Part shown: piece after piece, positions 7,383 to 14,439 of the stretch | How positions within the stretch are numbered: the stretch's first letter is position 1 | How the letters are laid out: each line of letters starts with the position of its first letter | NCBI GenBank assembly: GCA_964503355.1 | Contig: CAZCZS010000030.1 | Location: 1-18,932, forward strand | Direction of reading: 5' to 3' | Source: Mesoaciditoga sp964503355 | GTDB lineage: Bacteria > Thermotogota > Thermotogae > Mesoaciditogales > Mesoaciditogaceae | Length of the DNA stretch: 18,932 nucleotides | Position numbers and translations under genes: made by a program | The notes under the pieces: generated by a model | What the model saw: only the letters and a program-made list of their open reading frames with translations | Told to the model about the DNA's origin: nothing | Database searches by the model: none

Positions 7383-8077
7383 CTGTTCTCCACGAACCCC
7401 GCTATAAGTAGCATTCTCAACAGCTGCAACGCTGACATCGCGACGGCCGCGACGTACGTCAAGGCGGCGGCGTTTAGAACTTTTCTCGCCATGGTCACTT
7501 CGCCTTCGTTCATAACCACCACGTTTTTCAACATCTTCAAGGCCCTGTGCGAAGCATCGAGTTCCACCGGCAAAGTTACAAGCGTGAAAAGCACAAAGAA
7601 GCTGAACAAGATGATGCCTATCTTCAAAAGAAAAGCGTTGGTGAATATCAAACCAAGAAAGAATATTATCCAAGAGAGCGTTGAACCTATGTTCGCCGTT
7701 GGTACAACAGCATCTCTTACAACGAGCGGAACGTAATGATGAGCATGTTGAACGGCGTGACCAACTTCATGGGCAACAACTCCCAACGAGGCAACCGAAC
7801 CGCTCCTGTAGGTGGCATCTGAAAGCCTCACGACTCGGCTTCTCGGATCGTAATGATCGGTGAGTTTTCCCGGTACAGCTTCGACTCTAACGTCGAACAA
7901 TCCATTGGCATCGAGTAACATCCTTGCAAGACGCGCGCCGGTTAAGCCGGTTGAAGACGTCACTCTCGAGTATTTTCCAAATGTACCTGAAACTTTAGCC
8001 TGAGCCCAAATGGCTAAAATTACAGCGGGGATGAGTATTATCATCGTCGGGTCGAAGAAGAAATATGGAAAAAACAT
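7379..8077 (-). CDS. Membrane-bound zinc metallopeptidase, YugP family
   Basis: A 232-residue neutral zinc metallopeptidase of the YugP type (Zn_peptidase_2 family). It has an N-terminal membrane helix (about 11-27), HEVGHAVQH with H103, E104 and H107, two adjacent hydrophobic segments (about 133-170), LPVELDASHRAL holding the likely third zinc ligand E172, and a last helix near 205-228. The active site is expected at the membrane; natural substrates of the family are not known to me. The ATG at 8077 follows GGAGGT by nine bases, while the open frame upstream (to 8134) runs into a terminator hairpin and is rejected. As the first gene of the rsmB-rlmN-rsgA-rpe operon it sets that operon's promoter. 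Confidence 0.88.
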   Translation of the reverse strand: MFFPYFFFDPTMIILIPAVILAIWAQAKVSGTFGKYSRVTSSTGLTGARLARMLLDANGLFDVRVEAVPGKLTDHYDPRSRVVRLSDATYRSGSVASLGVVAHEVGHAVQHAHHYVPLVVRDAVVPTANIGSTLSWIIFFLGLIFTNAFLLKIGIILFSFFVLFTLVTLPVELDASHRALKMLKNVVVMNEGEVTMARKVLNAAALTYVAAVAMSALQLLRMLLIAGFVENR

Positions 8078-8097
8078 ACGTTTAACACCTCCATTGA

Positions 8098-8106
8098 ATT
8101 TTATCA
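8098..8106 (-). promoter_or_regulatory. Extended -10 promoter of the metallopeptidase-rsmB-rlmN-rsgA-rpe operon
   Basis: On the minus strand TGATAAAAT is a TG-n-TAnAAT extended -10, just downstream of the panC terminator. The ribosome binding site GGAGGT (8092-8087) begins five bases after the hexamer, so a transcript starting near 8091 would begin on, or inside, its own ribosome binding site. No -35 of correct spacing is clear. Confidence 0.45.
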
Positions 8107-8115
8107 TATTTAACG

Positions 8116-8149
8116 CCAAAAAATACCCTTTCATTTTGAAATGAAAGGG
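8116..8149 (-). terminator. Rho-independent terminator after panC
   Basis: CCCTTTCATTT at 8126-8136 and AAATGAAAGGG at 8139-8149 form a perfect 11-bp stem around a 2-base centre. On the minus strand it is followed by TATTTTTTGG. It lies 58 bases after the panC stop and before the metallopeptidase promoter, and so separates the two minus-strand operons. Confidence 0.85.
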
Positions 8150-8207
8150 CTGTTACCTTCTCAATTTTTGACGTTCTAAAACATGAATTGTTCAAAAACT
8201 TACCGAC

Positions 8208-9047
8208 TCACGGTTGAACTATTTCATTGTCGATGAGTCTGGCTTTTCCCACGTAAGCGGCTGTCGCTATGATGACTTTGGAATCTATTCGCCTTACGGG
8301 TTGAAGGTTCTCTTCGTCCACTATTTCGAAGTACTGAATGCGAACGTGAGGACGTTTTCTCATGATGTTAATGGCTTCGAGGCGTATCTTGTAAGCGTCT
8401 TTTCTGCCTTTTTTTACCTCGTTGGCCGCGTATTGTAGGGCCTCATGGAGCGCTAAGGCCTCTTCTCTTTCTTCTTTGGAAAGGTAAACGTTCCTCGAAC
8501 TCATCGCGAGACCATCTTTCTCTCTAACTATGGGCATTTCTATCAGTTCCACATCCATGTTCAAATCCCTTACCATTCTTCTTAAAACCCTGAATTGTTG
8601 GGCGTCTTTTTGACCGAAATACGCCCTCGTGGGTTTGACTATGTTGAACAGTTTGTTCACGACAAGAACGACCCCATCGAAATGGCCAGGTCGATAGTAA
8701 CCACAAAGATTTTCGGTGAGTTTTGACACGTGTATGGAAGTCGAGAAATCTTCAGGATACATTTGCGACGTCTCGGGAGTGAAAACGTAATCGACCTTTT
8801 CTTTTTCCAAGAGCGCACAATCGCGTTGTAAATCTCTTGGATAGGCTTCAAGATCTTCGTTTGGTCCGAATTGAGTGGGGTTTACAAATATGCTGACGAC
8901 CACTATGTCGTTATCTTGACGCGCTTTTCTAACCAGTGAAAGATGACCTTCGTGAAGAAATCCCATCGTTGGGACGAAACCGACGTTTTTGTCGAGATAA
9001 GTCTTTGCGATTTCTTTCATTTCGTCGACATCTTTAACGATTTTCAT
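8208..9047 (-). CDS. panC: Pantothenate synthetase (pantoate--beta-alanine ligase)
   Basis: PanC condenses pantoate and beta-alanine with ATP, through a pantoyl-adenylate. The 279-residue protein shows the nucleotidyltransferase motif PTMGFLHEGHLSLV at 26-39 (HEGH is the HIGH equivalent), SIFVNPTQFGPNEDL, GYYRPGHFDGV, FGQKDAQQ, and MSSRN at 182-186 (the KMSKS equivalent). I chose the ATG at 9047; another ATG directly before it (9050) is equally possible, and both sit after AGGAGG. The start overlaps the end of ispG by 14 bases. It is the last gene of the operon, before a strong terminator. It lies in a different operon from panB, on the opposite strand, and no panD is in view. Confidence 0.96.
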   Translation of the reverse strand: MKIVKDVDEMKEIAKTYLDKNVGFVPTMGFLHEGHLSLVRKARQDNDIVVVSIFVNPTQFGPNEDLEAYPRDLQRDCALLEKEKVDYVFTPETSQMYPEDFSTSIHVSKLTENLCGYYRPGHFDGVVLVVNKLFNIVKPTRAYFGQKDAQQFRVLRRMVRDLNMDVELIEMPIVREKDGLAMSSRNVYLSKEEREEALALHEALQYAANEVKKGRKDAYKIRLEAINIMRKRPHVRIQYFEIVDEENLQPVRRIDSKVIIATAAYVGKARLIDNEIVQP

Positions 9048-10113
9048 CATCACTTTCCTCCTCATTTTCATTTATCCTTTTTTCTATGAGCTTTTTAAGG
9101 GCTTTTGGTATCTCTTCTTTGCTCACAAAATCCACTTTTTTCCCATTTTCGTAGATGACTCCTCCGCTTTTCGTACCGAAGACGGCTATATCCGCATCTC
9201 GCGCCTCGCCGATACCGTTCACCAGGCATCCCATAACGGCTATTTTCAACTTCACCTTCATGTTACCTATCTCGTCTTTCACCCTTTCGGCGAGTTCTTC
9301 AACGTCTATCTGAGTTCTGGCACAGGTGGGACAGGCTATCACCTCAACTTCGTTTGAGCGATGCGTCGCTCTTAGCAGAGAGCGAGCTATTTGAACTTCT
9401 CTAAGAGGATCTCCAGCGATCGAGATCCTTATCGTATCTCCTATTCCTTCGTGTATGAGATGCCCGAGGGCGAATGAGGATTTAACGACGGCATCTTCGT
9501 AAACACCAGCCTCGGTTACCCCAAGATGAAGTGGATGATCCGTCAATTTAGATATCTTCTCATTTGCAACGAGCGTTTCAACGGCATCTGAGGATTTAAC
9601 GGCCACGACGATGTCATCAAAGCCAAGATCTTCCAATTGTTTCACCTCATCCATGGCGCTGGCAACGAGCGCGTCCGTTCTGTCTCGATACCTTAAAAGG
9701 TATTCTGGATCTATGGAACCCATATTCGCTCCCACCCTTATTGGAACGCCGTGTTCCGCTGCGGCACGTGCAACGTCTTTGACTTTCCATTTTGCCCCTA
9801 TGTTCCCGGGATTGATTCTCACTTTATCCACGCCAACCTTTATCGACTCGATCGCGAGACGATAATCGAAATGTATATCGGCCACCAACGGCACATCCGT
9901 CATCTTTCTTATCTCCTTCAGAGCTTCCACGCATTCGAAATCATACACGCTCAAGCGCACTATTTCGCATCCGGCTTTTTCCAAAGTTTTTATCTGTCTA
10001 ACCGTTCTTTGAACGTCCTTGGTATCGGTGTTAGTCATGGATTGGATCGCTATCGGATTATCTCCACCTATGAGTACATTTGAGATTTTGACGATTTTTG
10101 TTTTCTTTCTCAT
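9034..10113 (-). CDS. ispG: 4-hydroxy-3-methylbut-2-en-1-yl diphosphate synthase
   Basis: IspG is the iron-sulfur enzyme that reduces methylerythritol cyclodiphosphate to HMBPP in the MEP isoprenoid pathway. The 359 residues show QSMTNTDT at 24-31 in the TIM barrel and the 4Fe-4S site C261-x2-C264 (CPTC), C296 and E303 (GCLVNGIGEA), matching the three cysteines and one glutamate of the E. coli enzyme. It is the two-domain bacterial type without the plant insert. The ATG at 10113 fits homologues; the preferred ribosome site GGAGG lies 11 bases upstream, inside the end of rseP. A TTG at 10131 in frame is the alternative. The C-terminus is a charged tail (NENEEESDDENR). Confidence 0.95.
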   Translation of the reverse strand: MRKKTKIVKISNVLIGGDNPIAIQSMTNTDTKDVQRTVRQIKTLEKAGCEIVRLSVYDFECVEALKEIRKMTDVPLVADIHFDYRLAIESIKVGVDKVRINPGNIGAKWKVKDVARAAAEHGVPIRVGANMGSIDPEYLLRYRDRTDALVASAMDEVKQLEDLGFDDIVVAVKSSDAVETLVANEKISKLTDHPLHLGVTEAGVYEDAVVKSSFALGHLIHEGIGDTIRISIAGDPLREVQIARSLLRATHRSNEVEVIACPTCARTQIDVEELAERVKDEIGNMKVKLKIAVMGCLVNGIGEARDADIAVFGTKSGGVIYENGKKVDFVSKEEIPKALKKLIEKRINENEEESDDENR

Positions 10114-10120
10114 CCTAAGC

Positions 10121-11608
10121 TCAGCCTCCAAACCTTACTATGTCCAGATACGTTATGTAGACGAAAAAGGCCATCAACAAGAAGAACCCGACCAGGTGGA
10201 TGTAACCCTCTATCTCCGGGTTCACCCTTTTGCCAGTTACCATTTCTATCACCGCAAAAACCAGGTGTCCACCATCAAGAGCGGGCAGAGGAAGGAGATT
10301 GACCAATCCAACGTTCAGAGTTATAAATGCTATCAACGTGAAAAGAATTTGCAGTCCTTCACTCGACGCTTGACCTACCATTTTCACCAAACCAACTGGA
10401 CCGACGAATTGACTCAAAGCGTTCTTTTGTTTGAACAATTCGCCAAGAAATGCCACCATCTTCGTGAATATTCTGTTCGTTCTTATCACTCCATAAACTA
10501 TAGCATCTCCTATGCCTGGATACCAATTTTTGTAGGCTGGGTACGTTACCAACGAATTCAAAAACATTTTGAATTCGTTCCGATTCAATACGATATCTTT
10601 CACCTCGTTTTTGCGCTTGATCTTGATGAAAACGTTTTGGCCGGCATGAAAAGGTTGGAATGTGAGGATCTTGTTTTTATTCGTTATCAAAAGCTCCCCA
10701 TTTGTCGCGGCTGACGAAGCCACGAAAAGCGCATTTTGAAAGTTGAAAGAGGTGTCGCAGCTAATTCCATCGATCGAAAGGATCACATCTCCGCTTTTTA
10801 ACTTCGTCGTCGGATCGACGGAAGCGATTTTGGATGAGAAAACGGCCATGTAAACACCCATCTCTTTGGCCCGCGGGATCACCTGATAATTCACCACTGT
10901 CGCCGTGGAACCGTTTGAAAATCTCAAGACGCTTCCTTTTGTAAGTTTTTTCAGATCGTTCACGAAAATGGGGTTTTTTTCAAACTCTTGAATCTTTGGA
11001 GAAACGATGATGAAGTATTGTGGTCCCAGCTCGCGTGTCATCAACGTCGTTCGGTGTACTTGACCGTCGCGAATGTACTCCAAATTTATCTCAGATTGAC
11101 CTTTGACGAAAGAACTCACCTCATTTGGTGAAAGAATAACGTGACCGTTGACGGATTTCAACAGATCTCCGGCTTTTAATCCGGCTTCAGCGGCCGGTGA
11201 GCCTGGCACAACCCAATCGATCTTGGTCTGAGGAAAACCCCATATCAACGACACGAATATCATCAGAACGTAACCAGCCAGAATGCTGAAAAGTGGGCCG
11301 GCAAAAACTATGAGAAACCTCTTCCACGCCTTCTTGGAATAGAGTAATCTATCTTTCGATATACCTTCATATTCGTTTTCGGCGGTGGCGGGACTGTCTC
11401 CGGCCATCTTAACGTATCCACCAAGAAGGATGGCTTTGAAACAATATTCGGTTTCTTTGCCTTTTATGGAAAAAAGTTTCGGGCCAAAACCAACGGAAAA
11501 TTCGGTCACGTAAACTCCAAACGCTTTCGCGAATATGAAATGACCGAATTCATGAACCATGACTATGCCTACCAATATCAACACGAAATACAACACATCT
11601 AGCACCAT
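10121..11608 (-). CDS. rseP: RIP metalloprotease RseP (site-2 protease, M50)
   Basis: An intramembrane zinc protease, 495 residues, that in other bacteria cleaves anti-sigma factors and leftover signal peptides. H19-E-F-G-H23 lies in the first membrane helix and LDGGH at 444-448 supplies the third ligand (D445). Another helix lies near 98-125 and the last near 466-486. Two PDZ-like domains are visible: about 130-195 (SPAAEAGLKAGDLLKSVNG) and about 245-330 (LKSGDVILSIDG). It is longer than the E. coli protein (about 450) owing to the segment between the PDZ domains and the second catalytic part. The ATG overlaps the dxr stop by 10 bases, and AAGGAG lies within dxr. The dxr-rseP-ispG order is conserved in many bacteria. 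Confidence 0.95.
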   Translation of the reverse strand: MVLDVLYFVLILVGIVMVHEFGHFIFAKAFGVYVTEFSVGFGPKLFSIKGKETEYCFKAILLGGYVKMAGDSPATAENEYEGISKDRLLYSKKAWKRFLIVFAGPLFSILAGYVLMIFVSLIWGFPQTKIDWVVPGSPAAEAGLKAGDLLKSVNGHVILSPNEVSSFVKGQSEINLEYIRDGQVHRTTLMTRELGPQYFIIVSPKIQEFEKNPIFVNDLKKLTKGSVLRFSNGSTATVVNYQVIPRAKEMGVYMAVFSSKIASVDPTTKLKSGDVILSIDGISCDTSFNFQNALFVASSAATNGELLITNKNKILTFQPFHAGQNVFIKIKRKNEVKDIVLNRNEFKMFLNSLVTYPAYKNWYPGIGDAIVYGVIRTNRIFTKMVAFLGELFKQKNALSQFVGPVGLVKMVGQASSEGLQILFTLIAFITLNVGLVNLLPLPALDGGHLVFAVIEMVTGKRVNPEIEGYIHLVGFFLLMAFFVYITYLDIVRFGG

Positions 11609-12705
11609 CTTTTTATCATCTCCTTCGTCATCTCACGGGCTTCAAAGTCTACTTTTTCTATTTCCTCGTAGTCGTTTAAAAATTCTGGCCATTCTTTTTG
11701 AAGAACGTCTTCTACCACTTCGTATATATCTGTAAAACGTATTTTACCCTTCAAAAACGCATCCACCGCCACTTCATCGGCCGCGTTGTAAACTATTCTT
11801 GCCCCATCGCCCGCTTTCAAAGCATCGTACGCCAATTTCAACGCCGGATACCTTTTTAAATCTGGTTCGGCGAGACTCATATTTCCCAAAGGTGTGAAGG
11901 GCTCAAATATGTTCACTCTATGAGGATAGTTCAAAGCGTAAGAAATTGGGATTCTCATGTCCGCGCGAGAAACGTGCATTTTGAAAGTTCCATCTTCAAA
12001 TTCTATCATGGCGTGTATTTTACCTTGAGGATGTACCATGACCCCTATTTTTTCCGCTTCAAAACCAAAGAGGAATTTCGCTTCCATGACTTCTAAGCCT
12101 TTGTTGAACATGGTAGCGGAATCCACCGTTATGCGTGCGCCCATCTTCCAAACAGGATGTTTCAACACTTCCTTTGGTGTGACCGTTTTCAGCGCGCTTA
12201 ACGGAACATCTCTAAGTGCGCCACCAGACGCGGTTAGAATTATCTTTTTGACTCTCGATTTTTCACCATCGAGAAGTTGAAAAACCGCGCTGTGTTCGCT
12301 GTCAACGGGAATTATTTCGCAACTGTTCTCCTTCACCTTTTTCAAAAAAAAGTTTCCTCCGGTTACGATGGATTCCTTGTTTGCCAAGCAAAGACGCTTG
12401 GCGAATTTCGAAGCTATAAGGCTGTACTTCAAACCGATAAACCCCGAAACTCCGACCACCACGTAATCCGGAGATGTCGCTTGTAAAAGACGTTCCACGG
12501 CGTCTTGACCGTAAAAATCCACTTCATCGCTTTGAACTCCGCTCAAAGCCGTTTTTACGTTCGGGAATTTTCGTTTGATCTTCAAAAGATCGTCTTCGCT
12601 CGTATTTGCGCTTACTCCAACCAACTCAAAGTCCTTCAAAGAGTTCACGACATCTAAAGACATCTTTCCAATTGTACCAGTTGCTCCCAAAATAACCACT
12701 CTCAT
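11599..12705 (-). CDS. dxr: 1-deoxy-D-xylulose 5-phosphate reductoisomerase
   Basis: Dxr converts DXP to methylerythritol 4-phosphate with NADPH, the first committed step of the MEP pathway. The 368-residue protein has GATGTIG at 7-13 (NADPH binding), ANKES at 108-112, the metal site PVDSEHSAVFQ (D135, E137) with E205 in NKGLEVMEA, and HPVWKMG at 183-189. The reading frame is open 27 codons further upstream, but the family begins as MRVVILGATG, so I chose the ATG at 12705. That ATG overlaps the stop of a small ORF (ATGA), and its own ribosome site (GGTGG, three bases away) is poor. This suggests that translation depends on coupling to the small ORF. cdsA, often found before dxr, is not here. 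Confidence 0.95.
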   Translation of the reverse strand: MRVVILGATGTIGKMSLDVVNSLKDFELVGVSANTSEDDLLKIKRKFPNVKTALSGVQSDEVDFYGQDAVERLLQATSPDYVVVGVSGFIGLKYSLIASKFAKRLCLANKESIVTGGNFFLKKVKENSCEIIPVDSEHSAVFQLLDGEKSRVKKIILTASGGALRDVPLSALKTVTPKEVLKHPVWKMGARITVDSATMFNKGLEVMEAKFLFGFEAEKIGVMVHPQGKIHAMIEFEDGTFKMHVSRADMRIPISYALNYPHRVNIFEPFTPLGNMSLAEPDLKRYPALKLAYDALKAGDGARIVYNAADEVAVDAFLKGKIRFTDIYEVVEDVLQKEWPEFLNDYEEIEKVDFEAREMTKEMIKRWC

Positions 12706-12806
12706 TTTCCACCAAGCGCGAAATCCAAAACGCGCTCCTCCTTTCCAAATAAAAGCGTGAACACGATGACCATATAACTTTTCCAACGTTCTTCAAAGGA
12801 GTTCAT
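12702..12806 (-). CDS. Possible small ORF (34 residues) coupled to dxr
   Basis: An ATG at 12806 lies five bases after the radical-SAM stop and opens a 34-codon frame whose TGA overlaps the dxr ATG as ATGA. The product has a short hydrophobic stretch (YMVIVFTLLFG, residues 11-21) flanked by charged residues and ends LDFALGGK. No ribosome site precedes the ATG. However, a near-perfect AAAGGAGG sits inside the ORF at 12744-12737, followed eight bases later by an in-frame TTG at 12728 that would make an 8-residue peptide ending on the same ATGA. The segment could thus be a real small protein, a leader peptide that feeds ribosomes to dxr, or a gene remnant. I recognise no family. Confidence 0.35.
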   Translation of the reverse strand: MNSFEERWKSYMVIVFTLLFGKEERVLDFALGGK

Positions 12807-12810
12807 TTGT

Positions 12811-14439
12811 TCAGCTGAAGATCATGAGTTTTCTTATCCACTCGGGAAGATCTGCTTTCGTTTTTTTCAAGAAATCTCTTTCGTTTCTAAAGGGCCTTTT
12901 AAGCTCTATTTCACTCAGAGTTCTTTTTCCTATACCCGGTATCCATCTAACGGCTTTTAACGGCATCTCGTTCAAGTTCAAAGGAATTTTCAACGCCGTT
13001 AAAGAACGCTGACCATGACTTACAACCACGCAATTAACGTGCGTGTGTACCGGCAAACGCATGGGAATACCGACTAGGATGGCATAAGTCCCAAGTTGCC
13101 TTGCGTACGAAATGTCTTCTTCCACCTTTTCGACCACGACGTCTCGTAGGATGGTTCCCACGGGAAAAACCTTTTTGAGCATTGGATGATCGAAATCTCT
13201 TCTCAAGATGTATTTGAAATGCCTGTAGAGATTTTCGTTCACGCGCGGTGCTTTTCCTTTTAGCATGTCGTAAAGGGGTGTGTCTGGAAATGCCATGGCT
13301 TTACGCACGTTGACCCTTCTTACCAAGAGGCCAGATTCCAATATTTTCATCATCGCTTCGTAGTTTATCCTGTAAGTTCTCTTCGTTTCTCCGGGCAAAC
13401 CAAACAGAATGTTTATTCCGGGTAATATCCGCGGAATTCCTTCAACTCTACTTGAACCTATGGAATTTATCATCTTCAAAACTTCGAGAAAACGTTCAAG
13501 ATCGATTTTCAAGTGATTCATACGAATGACGTTTTCATCGAAGGATTCCACGCCCATTGAAAGCACATCACCGGGAGTGTTGTTTTCGGCTATGACTTTT
13601 AGCACCTCACGTGCTTCTTTCATGTTGGAATAAACGTAAGCGGGATTCGCGTTATCCGTGTGAAGTGTCTTCAAAGTGGGTGCAACATCTCTAATGCCTT
13701 GGTAGAGTTTGGTTATTGCCTCGACATTCGGTGTCGTTTTGCCATGATAGGCGAATATGTTGGATATCCTTCCAAGTCGGAAATGCCTCGCGCCGTTTTC
13801 GTAAAGCACTTTCACCTCGTGTATCACGTCGTCAACATCCCTTGAAATGAAGTCACCCCATAAAGGCTCGGTACAAAAGGAGCAATGAACTCTTCTTTCG
13901 CATCCCATGCCGAGCTCTATTTCACAGATAACGTCGGGGAAATTTGGATGTTGCCTCAAAATTCCAGCGCTTTTCTCGATAACCTTGTCTATGAGCGAAT
14001 ATCTTGACGAGCTCCATCTTTCACCGCACAACCTTTCGTACAACTTCAGCTCGTATCCCTTCCATAGTTTTAAATCGTATCCCTCAAAAGTGTTGCGTTT
14101 CGCCAATATGCCTCCGCTTCTATCCATCATGTATTCCGCCATAGAACCTATCAATATCTTGAGTGAGGCGGAAGAAGAATCTGCGATTCTTTTCGCTTCT
14201 TCCACCGTCATTGGAGTTCCGCCAATGTAGTTTCCAGGGACGGTTACACCACCCACGACGATCAAAAGCTCGTGAAAATCCATACCTCGCTCTCTGAACT
14301 CATCGATCGTCTTGTAGGTAACATCCCATCCACACGCAGTGGCGATGGCGTAAGCGTATCGCGAGTAGGCAGAAATATAAGGCGGAACTCCGAATTGGGC
14401 CGGTTCATCAACGTAGCCATCTATCAAAAGCGCTTTCAA
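12811..14439 (-). CDS. Radical-SAM enzyme with C-terminal helix-hairpin-helix (COG1031-like)
   Basis: A 542-residue protein of a poorly known radical-SAM group. In order: an N-terminal alpha/beta region (about 1-105) resembling a B12-binding or Rossmann-like fold; a radical-SAM core with three cysteines C180, C186, C189 (GCERRVHCSFCTEP), spaced Cx5Cx2C rather than the common Cx3Cx2C; SMGVESFDENVIRMNH and GINILFGLPGET later in the barrel; a beta-rich region (about 428-490) that could be TRAM-like; and a helix-hairpin-helix near 493-535 (WIPGIGKRTLSEI). The last two parts suggest binding of RNA or DNA, so a nucleic-acid-modifying reaction is my inference; the substrate is unknown. The TTG start follows GAGGAGAT and shares TTGA with the comM stop. 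Confidence 0.85.
   Translation of the reverse strand: MKALLIDGYVDEPAQFGVPPYISAYSRYAYAIATACGWDVTYKTIDEFRERGMDFHELLIVVGGVTVPGNYIGGTPMTVEEAKRIADSSSASLKILIGSMAEYMMDRSGGILAKRNTFEGYDLKLWKGYELKLYERLCGERWSSSRYSLIDKVIEKSAGILRQHPNFPDVICEIELGMGCERRVHCSFCTEPLWGDFISRDVDDVIHEVKVLYENGARHFRLGRISNIFAYHGKTTPNVEAITKLYQGIRDVAPTLKTLHTDNANPAYVYSNMKEAREVLKVIAENNTPGDVLSMGVESFDENVIRMNHLKIDLERFLEVLKMINSIGSSRVEGIPRILPGINILFGLPGETKRTYRINYEAMMKILESGLLVRRVNVRKAMAFPDTPLYDMLKGKAPRVNENLYRHFKYILRRDFDHPMLKKVFPVGTILRDVVVEKVEEDISYARQLGTYAILVGIPMRLPVHTHVNCVVVSHGQRSLTALKIPLNLNEMPLKAVRWIPGIGKRTLSEIELKRPFRNERDFLKKTKADLPEWIRKLMIFS

Noticed and set aside
7383..7673. 97-codon N-terminal extension of RsmB
   Set aside because: It is the metallopeptidase gene read in another frame; the NusB-like domain begins at the GTG at 7382, which has a ribosome site.
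8164..8198. Second inverted repeat (TTTTTGA/TCAAAAA) after panC
   Set aside because: Seven A/T-rich pairs with a 21-base loop are too weak; the perfect hairpin just beyond it is the better terminator.
10019..10714. 231-codon plus-strand ORF opposite ispG and rseP
   Set aside because: It is antisense to two clear, conserved genes, has a low-quality composition (rich in His, Tyr, Gln) and no ribosome site.
12706..12786. 27-residue N-terminal extension of Dxr
   Set aside because: The Trp/Arg-rich extension does not match the family, whose proteins begin at the NADPH-binding strand (MRVVILGATG).
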